Below are positions 32,056 through 40,263 of a stretch of DNA of 64,000 bases, in pieces. The translations under genes and the position numbers were made by a program. The stretch lies in NCBI GenBank assembly GCA_035711845.1, contig DASTBU010000091.1, positions 1 through 64,000 on the forward strand, written 5' to 3'. This stretch comes from DASTBU01 sp035711845 (GTDB taxonomy: Bacteria > Acidobacteriota > Vicinamibacteria > Vicinamibacterales > 2-12-FULL-66-21). How positions within the stretch are numbered: position 1 is the first letter of the stretch; each line of letters begins with the position of its first letter. The notes beneath the pieces were generated by a model. The model saw only the letters and a program-made list of their open reading frames with translations. It was not told the origin of the DNA and made no database searches.

Positions 32056-33633
32056 ATGCTGAAACGAGTTCTCGGACTACTCGGCTGGCTCGGCGTTGCG
32101 CTCGTCCTCGCGGCCGTGGCCATTTCGTTCCTGCGCCCCGAGTGGCAGTGGTACCGCGGCCTGGCCCTCGCAGGCCTCGTGTGCACTCTGCTCTACGTGT
32201 TGAGCCAGTGGCGGGAGATTGCGCGTGAGTTCTCCGGCCGGCAGGCGCGCTACGGAACGCTGGCGATCGCGAGCATCCTTGTCGTGGCGGGCATCCTCGC
32301 CGCCATCAACTATCTCGCCTCCCGACACAACAAGCGATGGGACCTCACCGCGGCCGGACAATACACGCTGTCGGAGCAGACGAAGAAATTCCTGCGGGGT
32401 CTCGACAAGCCGGTGCGCGCGACGGTCTTCGCACGAAGCGACGACTTCGAGCGCTTCCGGACGCTGTTCGAGGAGTACCAATACGAAACGAAACAACTGC
32501 AGGTCGAGTACGTGGATCCCGAAAAGCGTCCGGCGCTGGCCGAGAAGCTCAAGGAGAACACGCTCGGCACGATCGTCCTGGAGTACGAGGGGCGCATCCA
32601 GCGGGTGACCTCCAACACCGAGCAGGACCTGACGAACGGACTGATCAAAGTCGTTCAGGGTGAACAGCACAAGGTCTATTTCGTGCAGGGACATGGCGAG
32701 CGCGACACGACCGGTTCGGACGGAAACGGCTACGGCTCCATCACGCAGGCGCTCAACGCCGACAACTTCGCGGCCGAGCGCATCGTCCTGCTGCAACAGG
32801 AGATTCCTGCCGACGCGAAGCTCATCGTGATAGCCGGCCCGAAATCTGACCTGCTGCAGCCCGAGATCGATCGGCTGAAGGCCTACCTGGCAAAGGGCGG
32901 CAAGCTCATGGTCCTGATCGATCCGCCACCCGGCGCCGACGCCGCCCCCCTCAACAATCTGATCGCGCTGCTGAAAGAGTGGTCGATCGATGTCGGAACC
33001 AATGCGGTGCTGGATCCGCTCAGCCGCCTCCGGGGTGCGGAAGCGGATGTCCCGGTCGCCGCGCCGCCCTATCCGTTTCATCCGATAACCAGCACGTTCC
33101 GAACCCTGACGGCGTACCCGTATGCGCGCTCCGTCAAACCGGTCGAGGTCGCCGCGGAAGGACGTACTCCGACGAGCTTCATCCAGAGTGGTCCGGCCAG
33201 CTGGGCCGAAACGGACTTGAAGACCCTGACGACTCGCGGCGAGGCGCAGCCGAATTTCGACGGGGGAGACATCAAAGGGCCCGTGTCGATGGCCGTGGCC
33301 GTTTCGGCGCCAGTCGCGGAGAGCAAGCCCACGGCCGAGACCCCTGCGGATCAACCAGAGAACAAGCCGGAAACCCGCATCGCCGTCGTGGGCGACTCCG
33401 ATTTTGCGGCCAACGCGGTCATGAACATGGGCGGCAACCGTGACATGTTCCTCAACATCGTCAACTGGCTTGCGCAGCAGGAAAACCTCATCGCGGTCCG
33501 TCCGCGCGATCCCCAGGATCGGCGCATCACGGTCAGTGCCACGCAGGATCGCATGATCTTCTGGTTCGCGGTACTGCTGATGCCGGGATTGATCCTGCTC
33601 GCAGGAGTCCACGCGTGGTGGCGGAGGCGTTAG
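32056..33633 (+). CDS. GldG-like auxiliary ABC component (DUF7088/IFT52-like)
   Basis: A 525-residue protein with two N-terminal transmembrane helices, a large extracytoplasmic part and a C-terminal helix (MIFWFAVLLMPGLILLAGVHAWW). The outer part begins HNKRWDLTAAGQYTLSEQTKKFL, the usual GldG motif, followed by YVDPEKRPALAEKL, VYFVQGHGERDT and LIVIAGPKSDLLQPEIDRLKAYL. A second block has RIAVVGDSDFAANAVMNMGGNRDMFLN. A Pro/Glu/Lys-rich linker (ETPADQPENKPET) joins the halves. It sits between the permease and a DUF4340 gene. It probably gates or loads the exporter; the cargo is unknown. Confidence 0.88.
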   Translation: MLKRVLGLLGWLGVALVLAAVAISFLRPEWQWYRGLALAGLVCTLLYVLSQWREIAREFSGRQARYGTLAIASILVVAGILAAINYLASRHNKRWDLTAAGQYTLSEQTKKFLRGLDKPVRATVFARSDDFERFRTLFEEYQYETKQLQVEYVDPEKRPALAEKLKENTLGTIVLEYEGRIQRVTSNTEQDLTNGLIKVVQGEQHKVYFVQGHGERDTTGSDGNGYGSITQALNADNFAAERIVLLQQEIPADAKLIVIAGPKSDLLQPEIDRLKAYLAKGGKLMVLIDPPPGADAAPLNNLIALLKEWSIDVGTNAVLDPLSRLRGAEADVPVAAPPYPFHPITSTFRTLTAYPYARSVKPVEVAAEGRTPTSFIQSGPASWAETDLKTLTTRGEAQPNFDGGDIKGPVSMAVAVSAPVAESKPTAETPADQPENKPETRIAVVGDSDFAANAVMNMGGNRDMFLNIVNWLAQQENLIAVRPRDPQDRRITVSATQDRMIFWFAVLLMPGLILLAGVHAWWRRR

Positions 33634-33635
33634 CG

Positions 33636-35027
33636 ATGCGAGGACTGCGTCCGTTTCTCGGGCTGTTCCTGATTCTGATTGCGCTCGGCGCGTATCTGTA
33701 CTTCGTCGAGTCGAAACGCGAGCCTGGCGACGAGGACAAACGCGACAAGGTGTTCACTGTCCAGGCGGACGCTATCGAGGAGATCACGATCAAGTCGGAG
33801 TCGGGGGAACGCACGACGCTGCGGAAGTCAGGCAGCGACTGGCAGATGGTCGAGCCGCTCAGCGCGCAACCCGACAGCGCGGAGGTGTCGGGGCTGACAT
33901 CGAACATCTCCAATCTGGAGGTGCAGCGGGTCATCGACGAGAACCCGTCCGATCTGGGCGAGTACGGCCTGGCCAGCCCTCGCGTGGAACTGGCCTTCAA
34001 GACCGGGGGACAGGAGCGCCGGCTCCTCATCGGGCGGAAGACACCGCCGGGCACCGATCTGTACGCCAAGCTCGGCGACCAGCCGCGCGTCTTCCTGATC
34101 TCTTCCTACCTGGACTCGACGTTCAACCGCAACACGTTCGATCTCCGGGACAAGACCGTCCTGAAGCTGGAGCGGGACAAGGTCGACTCGCTGGCCATTT
34201 CGACCCCGCAGCACACCGTCCGCTTCCTGAAGTCCGGACCTGAGTGGCGCTTGAAAGCGCCAGTGGATGCGCGTGCCGACTCCACGGCAGTCGAGGGAAT
34301 CGTCAGCCGCTTGAACACCCTGCAGATGAAATCAATAGCGGCGCCCGAGGCCTCTCGACTGGCCGACTACGGCCTGGACCAGCCAGCCGCAACCGTTCAG
34401 ATCGGTTCTGGCTCCTCGCAGGCCACGCTCGTCGTGGGCAAGGCTGCGGGCGAAGGCGCGGTCTTCGCGAGAGATCAGTCGCGGCCCGCGGTCATCACGA
34501 TCGAGTCCTCGTTGCTCGACGACCTCAAGAAGGAACCGGGCGCCTGGCGCCAGCAGGATCTGTTCGACGCAAGGGCCTTCAACTCTACCCGCATCGACGT
34601 CGTTCGGGGCGGTCGGACGCTGTCGTTCGAAAAGACAACGGTCAAGAACAAGGAAGGCCAGGACGAGGAGAAATGGCGGCAGGTTGCGCCATCCACACAG
34701 GATGCTGACAAAGCGAAGCTCGACAACCTGCTCTCGGCCGTGACGCAGGCACGCGCCAGCAGCTACACGGACTCCACCGCAAAGACGGGGCTCGATGCGC
34801 CCCTGGTCACGGTGACGGTAAAATCCGACGAAGGACGCCGTACCGAGACCGTCGCTTTCGCCCGGAGTGGCACCGACGCGTATGCCGCGCGGGCGGGCGA
34901 GCCCGGCGCAGCACAGATCGATTCCTCGACGGTGGATAACATCACCAAGGCGCTCGACGAACTGCAGCAGGCCAAACCCGCGGAGAAGCAGCAACCGCCG
35001 GACAACAAAGAGAAAGGCGGGATGTGA
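33636..35027 (+). CDS. DUF4340 domain protein, membrane-anchored
   Basis: A 463-residue protein started at the ATG at 33636, with GGAGG nine bases upstream. One N-terminal helix (MRGLRPFLGLFLILIALGAYLYFVESKR) anchors it outside the membrane. The rest is two or three DUF4340 repeats with the pattern IEEITIKSESGERTTLRKSGSDWQMVEP, SDLGEYGLASPRVELAFKTGGQERRLLIGRKTPPGTDLYAK (in parts) and, later, LADYGLDQPAATVQIGSG. The end is a Lys/Gln/Pro-rich tail. DUF4340 genes regularly follow gldG-like genes, as here. Its role in the complex is not known. The stop overlaps the GTG start of dacB. Confidence 0.86.
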   Translation: MRGLRPFLGLFLILIALGAYLYFVESKREPGDEDKRDKVFTVQADAIEEITIKSESGERTTLRKSGSDWQMVEPLSAQPDSAEVSGLTSNISNLEVQRVIDENPSDLGEYGLASPRVELAFKTGGQERRLLIGRKTPPGTDLYAKLGDQPRVFLISSYLDSTFNRNTFDLRDKTVLKLERDKVDSLAISTPQHTVRFLKSGPEWRLKAPVDARADSTAVEGIVSRLNTLQMKSIAAPEASRLADYGLDQPAATVQIGSGSSQATLVVGKAAGEGAVFARDQSRPAVITIESSLLDDLKKEPGAWRQQDLFDARAFNSTRIDVVRGGRTLSFEKTTVKNKEGQDEEKWRQVAPSTQDADKAKLDNLLSAVTQARASSYTDSTAKTGLDAPLVTVTVKSDEGRRTETVAFARSGTDAYAARAGEPGAAQIDSSTVDNITKALDELQQAKPAEKQQPPDNKEKGGM

Positions 35028-36604
35028 TTCGGCGCGCGGCCGCCGCAGCCGTCGCGCTGTCCCTGATTGTCGTTCTCGCCGCCGGTTGCGCGGCCCGCCC
35101 CGATCCCGCTCTTCCCGGCGAGCCCGCGCTTCCTGGCAATTCCGGCACGCCGCCGGTCGCCGAACGTCCCGCCAGTCGACGCGATACTCGAGCGCTCCGT
35201 CGGCTTCGTGCGGATCTGACCGAGGTGTTCGGCGCACCCATCATGGCGCGGGGTGTCTGGGGGGTCGTCGTCCGGTCGCTCGACAGCGGGGAGTCGATCT
35301 TCGAGCTGAACGCCGGCAAGCTCATGATGCCCGCGTCGAACATGAAGATCGTGACGCTTGCCACAGCGGCCGAGATCCTCGGATGGGACCATCGCTTCAC
35401 CACTACGCTCGAGACGGCCGCGCCGATCGTCGACGGCGTGCTGCGCGGCGACCTGTTCGTCCGCGGCACCGGCGACCCGACGATCAACAGCCGGGAGGGC
35501 CGCGCGCCGAGCGTGCTCTTCGACTGGACGACGGCCCTCCGCGCGGCTGGCATCCGCGAGATCGACGGCCGGATCATCGGCGACGATCAGGCGTTCGACG
35601 ATGACGGTCTGGGAGCTGGTTGGGCGTGGGACTATCTGCAGTACGGCTACGCGGCGCCGTCCGGCGCGCTGCAGTTCAACGAGGACATCGCGCAGCTGAG
35701 GGTTTCACCCGGGGCACGCGTGGGCGATCCCGCAATCCTCGAGCTGCCCTCCGGCGCCGGCTTCACTTTCGTCAACCGCGTCATTACGGGCGCAGAGGCC
35801 TCGAGCGTCACGATCGACTATCGAAGGCACCTCTATCAGCCCGAGCTGGAGGTGACCGGTTCCATTCCGGTCAAGGCCGATTCGGCCATCCGCTCGGTGG
35901 CGGTCGTAAACCCGACCCGGTACTTCGCCCAGTCGCTCAAAGAGGCGCTCATCGGCACGGGGATCAACGTCCACGGCGAGGCCGTCGATAACGACGACGT
36001 CGCAGGCGCCCTTGCTGGGGCGAGCGTGGCGAGGCGCGTGCTGGCCTCGACGGACTCTCCAACACTTCGCGAGATGGGAACCGTGTTGATGAAGGTCAGC
36101 CAGAACCTGTATGCGGAGACGTTCGTCAAGGCGATGGGCGCCGCCGGCGGCGAGGTCGGCACGACGTCAGGCGGACGCTCGGCGATGCTCCGGACGCTGA
36201 CGTCATGGGGCATTCCTGAGGACGCGTACGTCGTCGCGGACGGCTCGGGGCTGTCGCGGTACAACTACGTGAGCGCGGAGATGATCACCGCGGTGCTGGA
36301 GCGCATGTACCGGGACCCGCGCCACCGTGACGCGTTCCTGAAGACGCTGCCCATTGCCGGCAAGGACGGAACCGTCGCGTCACGGATGCGCGGAAGCCTC
36401 GCGGAAGGAAACGCCGTCGCGAAGACTGGCTCCATCGCCAACGTGCGGTCGCTCTCAGGGTACGTCCGCACTCGGGATGGGGAGATGCTTGTTTTCGCGA
36501 TCCTGGCAAACGACTTCGCGATCCCCGCCGCCACCGTCACCTGGATCGCCGACCTTGCGGTGGAGACGCTGGCGGCGTATCCGGCAGGGGGACAGTCCCG
36601 TTAA
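35024..36604 (+). CDS. dacB: D-alanyl-D-alanine carboxypeptidase/endopeptidase (PBP4, S13 family), lipoprotein
   Basis: A 526-residue penicillin-binding protein starting at a GTG that overlaps the DUF4340 stop (GTGA). The signal peptide ends in lipobox LAAGC. The three catalytic motifs are present: SxxK in MMPASNMKIVTL (residues ~103-106), SxN in KVSQNLYAET and KTG in AKTGSIAN. It trims or cuts peptidoglycan cross-links in the periplasm. The last residues (GGQSR) and the TAA stop lie inside a REP-like array (36587-36670), so the C-terminus was made by the repeat. Co-transcription with the Gld-like exporter suggests envelope work. Confidence 0.93.
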   Translation: MIRRAAAAAVALSLIVVLAAGCAARPDPALPGEPALPGNSGTPPVAERPASRRDTRALRRLRADLTEVFGAPIMARGVWGVVVRSLDSGESIFELNAGKLMMPASNMKIVTLATAAEILGWDHRFTTTLETAAPIVDGVLRGDLFVRGTGDPTINSREGRAPSVLFDWTTALRAAGIREIDGRIIGDDQAFDDDGLGAGWAWDYLQYGYAAPSGALQFNEDIAQLRVSPGARVGDPAILELPSGAGFTFVNRVITGAEASSVTIDYRRHLYQPELEVTGSIPVKADSAIRSVAVVNPTRYFAQSLKEALIGTGINVHGEAVDNDDVAGALAGASVARRVLASTDSPTLREMGTVLMKVSQNLYAETFVKAMGAAGGEVGTTSGGRSAMLRTLTSWGIPEDAYVVADGSGLSRYNYVSAEMITAVLERMYRDPRHRDAFLKTLPIAGKDGTVASRMRGSLAEGNAVAKTGSIANVRSLSGYVRTRDGEMLVFAILANDFAIPAATVTWIADLAVETLAAYPAGGQSR

Positions 36605-36670
36605 GGGGACAGTCCCCTTAAGGGGACAGGCGCCCTAAGGGGACAGGCACCTTAAGGAGCCTGTCCCCTG
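36587..36670. repeat. REP-like 17-bp array, copy 2
   Basis: Four units of about 17 bases (GGGGGACAGTCCCGTTA, AGGGGACAGTCCCCTTA, AGGGGACAGGCGCCCTA, AGGGGACAGGCACCTTA) are followed by the inverted cap AGGAGCCTGTCCCCTG. The first two units differ from the rest (ACAGTCCC instead of ACAGGCACC), so the element has two distinguishable ends. It begins inside the dacB coding region and includes its stop codon. Confidence 0.9.
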
Positions 36671-36749
36671 TACGCAGAAATTCTCAACTGTTGATTACTT
36701 GCTGCTACTGTTGAGCAGGCGGAACCGACCGCGAGGGTAGAATCAGGCC

Positions 36750-37550
36750 GTGATCAAGTTCCTCGGCTACCTCGTGTTCCTCGCGGCGCTCGCTGTCGGC
36801 GCAGCGTGGTATTCGACCGACGGCTTCGGACTGTCGTTCGCCAGCAGGACCGCGGCGCGCGAAACCGATGTCCGGCTCCTGAACGATCTCTACAGCCACA
36901 ACCCACGCGAGGTGCAGAAGGCGGAAGCCAGGGTGAACCGGCTCGGCGAGAGCGCGCTTCCGACGCTTCGAGCTGCGTTGACGACTCCAGGCGGCGATCA
37001 TCAGCGGCGGAAAGCCGCTCTCAAGGCCTGCGTCCTCCTCGAACACAAAGCGGCCCCGATCGTCGCCGAGGTGGCAGCGCAACTCCAGGACCCGGAGCTC
37101 ACGGAAGAGGCCGCTGTGGCGCTCAGCTTCATGGGGCCAGCGGCGTTTGGCCCGCTCCGCGCTGCCTTGACCAGCGCGACCGCCGCGATCCGCCGCGAGG
37201 CCGTCCGGTCGCTTGGTAAACTCAAGGCGAGGGCGCCGCTCGATGCCCGCGCCATTACCCCACTCCTGATCACGGCCATGCGCGACGAGGATCACTCGGT
37301 CCGCACCGTCGCAGCCACCTACATCGGAATCATCAGCGAGCAGCCGACCGAGTCCATCGCCGCGCTCGTGGCGGGCCTGGACGACCCGGAGATCGAGGTG
37401 CGCCGCGCATCGGCCACGGCGCTTGGATCGTTTGGTGAGGAGGCCCGGCCGGCGGTAGCAGCGCTGCGAAAGGCGGCGGGAGACCGCGACCCCGAGCTGG
37501 CCCGCGAGGCGGGACGGTCGCTCATCCGATTGGAGCCTCCGCGTCGCTGA
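36750..37550 (+). CDS. HEAT-repeat protein, membrane-anchored
   Basis: A 266-residue protein starting at GTG. One N-terminal helix (MIKFLGYLVFLAALAVGAAWY) serves as anchor or signal. From residue ~60 on there are about five HEAT repeats, e.g. ALPTLRAALTTPGGDHQRRKAALKA (in parts), AAFGPLRAALTSATAAIRREAVRSLGKL, ITPLLITAMRDEDHSVRTVAATYIG and ALVAGLDDPEIEVRRASATALGSFG. Such repeats form a protein-binding solenoid; no enzyme domain is visible. It stands alone between REP copy 2 and the convergent alaX, four bases away. The partner is unknown. Confidence 0.82.
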   Translation: MIKFLGYLVFLAALAVGAAWYSTDGFGLSFASRTAARETDVRLLNDLYSHNPREVQKAEARVNRLGESALPTLRAALTTPGGDHQRRKAALKACVLLEHKAAPIVAEVAAQLQDPELTEEAAVALSFMGPAAFGPLRAALTSATAAIRREAVRSLGKLKARAPLDARAITPLLITAMRDEDHSVRTVAATYIGIISEQPTESIAALVAGLDDPEIEVRRASATALGSFGEEARPAVAALRKAAGDRDPELAREAGRSLIRLEPPRR

Positions 37551-37554
37551 TGCC

Positions 37555-38760
37555 TCAGGCGCCAGGTTGGTGGCCGCCGGTCATCACCGAGCGCGCGAAC
37601 ACGACGATGTCGGCCGGGACGCCGTTCAACCCGCCGCCCTGCGCCAGTTCAGGACGCCCTCCGCCCTTCCCGCCGAAACGCCTCGTCACCTCCCGGAGGA
37701 CCGCCGCGGCGTCGGCGCTGACATCGGCGGATCGCGCTACGACACAGCACACAGGCTCCGGCGATGACACGAGCATGACGAAACGCCGTGGCCGGCTGAC
37801 GAGGTTCGAAGCGATCAGCTTCAGGCCGTTCGCATCCCAACCGTCCAGGGCGCATGCCACAACCGCCAACCCGTCGTGATCAACGGCCGACGACGTGAGC
37901 GCCTCGGCTTCATACGCGGCGAGCGTCGTTTGAAGTTCCTTCACGCGCCGCTTCCATTCGCGAGCCTCCGCCTGCTGGCGCTCGATGGCTGACGGCAGGT
38001 CGGCGGGCAGGACCGACAGGAGCCGGACACTGTCGGCGACGGCAGTGCGCAGCGCGCGATAGCCGCGAAGAGCGCGCAAGCCGCAGAGAAACTCGACCCG
38101 GGTGCCGCTCCGGAATCGTTCCCACGAAGCGACGGCAATCGTGCCAATCGCGCCGGTGCGGGCCACGTGCGTCCCCCCGCACGCGGAGAGATCGAATCCG
38201 TCGACGTCGATGAGCCTCAGCAGTCCCTGGCGACCCGTCTCCTTCCTGAGGGGAAGCTTCGCGGCCTCCTCCGCATCGGCGAAACGAATAGTGACCGCGC
38301 GGTCCTCCCACACGATGCGGTTGGCTTCGGACTCCACCCGGGCGATGTCGTCGGGCGAGACCTGCCTCGCGAGGTCGATCGTGGACGACTGGACGCCCAG
38401 GTGGAAGCTCACGGTCCGGGCATCGAGGATGCGATCGAAAGCCGCCGACAACACATGCTGACCCGTGTGTTGCTGCATGTGATCGAACCGCCTGTCCCAG
38501 TCGATCCGGCCGCGCACCGGCCCGAGACCGGGATCGTCCTCGACGACGTGAGCGATCGTGCCGTCCTCCTGATCCACGACGTCGAGCACGTGCGCCGACC
38601 CGAGCTTGCCCGTGTCGTTCGGCTGTCCGCCAGAAGTGGGATAGAACGCGGTGCGATCGAGGACGACGGTGTAACGGCCCGCTTCCGCCCGGGAGCAGTG
38701 GAGCACCTGCGCCTCGAACTCCGTGAGATAGGGATCGGTGTAGTAGAGACGATCGGTCAC
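37555..38760 (-). CDS. alanyl-tRNA editing protein AlaX-L with DHHA1 domain
   Basis: A 401-residue relative of the AlaRS editing half. It hydrolyses Ser (or Gly) wrongly attached to tRNA-Ala. The N-terminal part has FYPTSGGQPNDTGKL. The zinc/editing motifs are HMQQHTGQHVLSAAF (HxxxH) and SACGGTHVARTG (CxxxH). After a coiled segment (AIERQQAEAREWKRRVKELQTTLAAYEAEAL, in parts) comes a DHHA1 domain ending FGGKGGGRPELAQGGG. There is no aminoacylation domain. It overlaps queC by ATGA and thus belongs to the queE-queC-alaX series, all on tRNA quality or modification. Confidence 0.92.
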   Translation of the reverse strand: MTDRLYYTDPYLTEFEAQVLHCSRAEAGRYTVVLDRTAFYPTSGGQPNDTGKLGSAHVLDVVDQEDGTIAHVVEDDPGLGPVRGRIDWDRRFDHMQQHTGQHVLSAAFDRILDARTVSFHLGVQSSTIDLARQVSPDDIARVESEANRIVWEDRAVTIRFADAEEAAKLPLRKETGRQGLLRLIDVDGFDLSACGGTHVARTGAIGTIAVASWERFRSGTRVEFLCGLRALRGYRALRTAVADSVRLLSVLPADLPSAIERQQAEAREWKRRVKELQTTLAAYEAEALTSSAVDHDGLAVVACALDGWDANGLKLIASNLVSRPRRFVMLVSSPEPVCCVVARSADVSADAAAVLREVTRRFGGKGGGRPELAQGGGLNGVPADIVVFARSVMTGGHQPGA

Positions 38761-39443
38761 TGTTGACGAGCTCCGACGAGAGGATCGATCACACCGGCCT
38801 CTGCAAAACCACGGGCGCGCAGCCGGCAGCTGTCACATCGGCCGCACGGGCGGCCGATCCCGTCGGGGTCGTAGCAGCTGTGCGTCAGGCCGTAATCCAG
38901 CCCGAGCTCGATGCCACACTGGATGATCTCCCCTTTCGACATGCGAAGCAGGGGGGCCCGCACGGTCAGGGGACGCCCCTCCACGCCCGCACGCGTGCCG
39001 AGGGAGGCCAGCCGCTCGAACGCGTCGAGGAAGTCCGGCCGGCAGTCCGGATAGCCCGAATAGTCGACGGCGTTCACGCCGATCACGATCGCGCGGGCGT
39101 CGAGCACCTCGGCCCACGCAAGCGCGAGGGACAGGAGGATCGTATTCCGGGCGGGGACGTAAGTAGACGGAATGCTGCGCTCATCGTCCAGCCGCCGGTC
39201 TTTCGGGATGTCACCATCGCCGGTGAGCGCAGAGCCCCCAAACGCGGCCAGATCGACGTCGATCTCGCGCTGCCGTTTCACGCCCAGCGCGCGGGCCACC
39301 GCGCGCGCGGCCTCGACCTCCCTGAGGTGGACCTGACCGTAACGGATCGTCAGCGCGAACAGCTCGAAGCCGTCGGCGCGAGCGATCGCGGCCGCCGTGT
39401 AGGAGTCCAGCCCGCCGCTCAGGAGCACGACCGCGCGCTTCAC
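38757..39443 (-). CDS. queC: 7-cyano-7-deazaguanine synthase QueC
   Basis: A 228-residue PP-loop ATPase that makes preQ0 from 7-carboxy-7-deazaguanine, ammonia and ATP in queuosine synthesis. The start is the GTG at 39443 (VKRAVVLLSGGLDSYTAAAIA); the PP-loop SGGLDS is at residues 9-14. Other marks: FALTIRYGQVHLREVEAA, STYVPARNTILLSLALAWAE (in parts), GVNAVDYSGYPDCRP and the zinc site C-x8-CGRCDSC. It follows queE by 37 bases. The remaining steps in this window are queE and queA. Confidence 0.95.
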   Translation of the reverse strand: MKRAVVLLSGGLDSYTAAAIARADGFELFALTIRYGQVHLREVEAARAVARALGVKRQREIDVDLAAFGGSALTGDGDIPKDRRLDDERSIPSTYVPARNTILLSLALAWAEVLDARAIVIGVNAVDYSGYPDCRPDFLDAFERLASLGTRAGVEGRPLTVRAPLLRMSKGEIIQCGIELGLDYGLTHSCYDPDGIGRPCGRCDSCRLRARGFAEAGVIDPLVGARQQ

Positions 39444-39480
39444 GCGTGGACCACCGTAACCGTGACCGACCGCGGCGCCA

Positions 39481-40122
39481 TCAGACTCCCCTGACGTCGG
39501 CGCCCCAGATGTACTTGTGCACCTGGAGCTGGAGGCGAACGTGGATGCGATCGAGGAGGATCCACTCCGCGAGCTGCCTCGGATCCTGCACGCCGTGGAC
39601 GGGAGAGAACAATACGGCAGCGCACCGCTCGGGCAGCTCATGCCGGTCGACAATGGACTTCGCGAAGTCGTAGTCCGCGCGATCCTGGATGACGAACTTC
39701 ACTTCGTCCTTCGCGGTCAGAAGATCCAGGTTCGGCCAGTGATTCATCGCCGCCTCGCCGCTCGCAGGGCACTTCACGTCCACGATCCTGATCACGCCAG
39801 CGGGAACGTCAGCGATGCTCCGGTGCCCGCCCGTTTCGAGCATCACGGAACAGCCCTCAGCCAGCAGCCGTTCCATCAGCGTGTAGACATCTGGCTGAAG
39901 CAGGGGCTCGCCACCCGTGATCTCGACTGTCGGACAGCCGAATGCCCTCACCTGCCGAGCGACCTCCTCCACCTCCATCTTGCGCCCCTCGTGGAAGGCA
40001 TAGGCCGTGTCACACCACCTGCAGCGCAGATCGCAGGCAGTCAGCCGCACGAACACGCACGGTTCGCCGGCGTGGGTTGACTCCCCCTGGATCGAATGGA
40101 AGATCTCGTTGATGGTCAGCAT
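39481..40122 (-). CDS. queE: 7-carboxy-7-deazaguanine synthase QueE (radical SAM)
   Basis: A 213-residue radical SAM enzyme that rearranges 6-carboxytetrahydropterin to 7-carboxy-7-deazaguanine. It has EIFHSIQGESTHAGEPCVFVRL at the N-terminus, the [4Fe-4S] motif CDLRCRWC (CxxxCxxC), VEITGGEPLLQPDVY and LETGGHRSIADVP. The C-terminus ends LQLQVHKYIWGADVRGV, as usual. It is the first gene of queE-queC-alaX. The region upstream holds a CCTTCAG-type repeat and no visible preQ1 riboswitch. Confidence 0.95.
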   Translation of the reverse strand: MLTINEIFHSIQGESTHAGEPCVFVRLTACDLRCRWCDTAYAFHEGRKMEVEEVARQVRAFGCPTVEITGGEPLLQPDVYTLMERLLAEGCSVMLETGGHRSIADVPAGVIRIVDVKCPASGEAAMNHWPNLDLLTAKDEVKFVIQDRADYDFAKSIVDRHELPERCAAVLFSPVHGVQDPRQLAEWILLDRIHVRLQLQVHKYIWGADVRGV

Positions 40123-40175
40123 GAACGGATGCGCTTCCCCAGCGTAACCCCTTATTGTACTTGCGCCGCCCGCCG

Positions 40176-40253
40176 TCCTTCAGCCTTCACCCTTCAGCCT
40201 TCACCCTTCAGCCTTCAGCCCTTAAGCCCTTCAGCCTTCAGCCTTCAGCCTTA
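40176..40253. repeat. CCTTCAG/CCTTCACC degenerate tandem repeat upstream of queE and the selenoprotein gene
   Basis: About ten copies of a 7-9 base unit (ccttcagccttcacccttca, gccttcagcccttaagccct, tcagccttcagccttcagcc) fill the divergent gap between queE and the ArsC-like gene. If the promoters of both genes lie here, they must flank or include the repeat. Confidence 0.8.
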
Positions 40254-40263
40254 GAATAGGTTC

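Noticed and set aside
36587..36670. REP arrays as ordinary Rho-independent terminators
   Set aside because: They can form strong hairpins, but no T-tract follows, and three similar capped copies point to a repeat element. A side role in ending transcripts remains possible.
40176..40253. CRISPR-like array
   Set aside because: Units are 7-9 bases with no spacers of constant length. The same holds for the other short-repeat tracts and for the 17-bp REP arrays.
39123..40262. preQ1 riboswitch upstream of queE or queC
   Set aside because: No preQ1-type aptamer pattern was found. The queE leader is mostly the CCTTCAG repeat, and the queE-queC gap is 37 bases.
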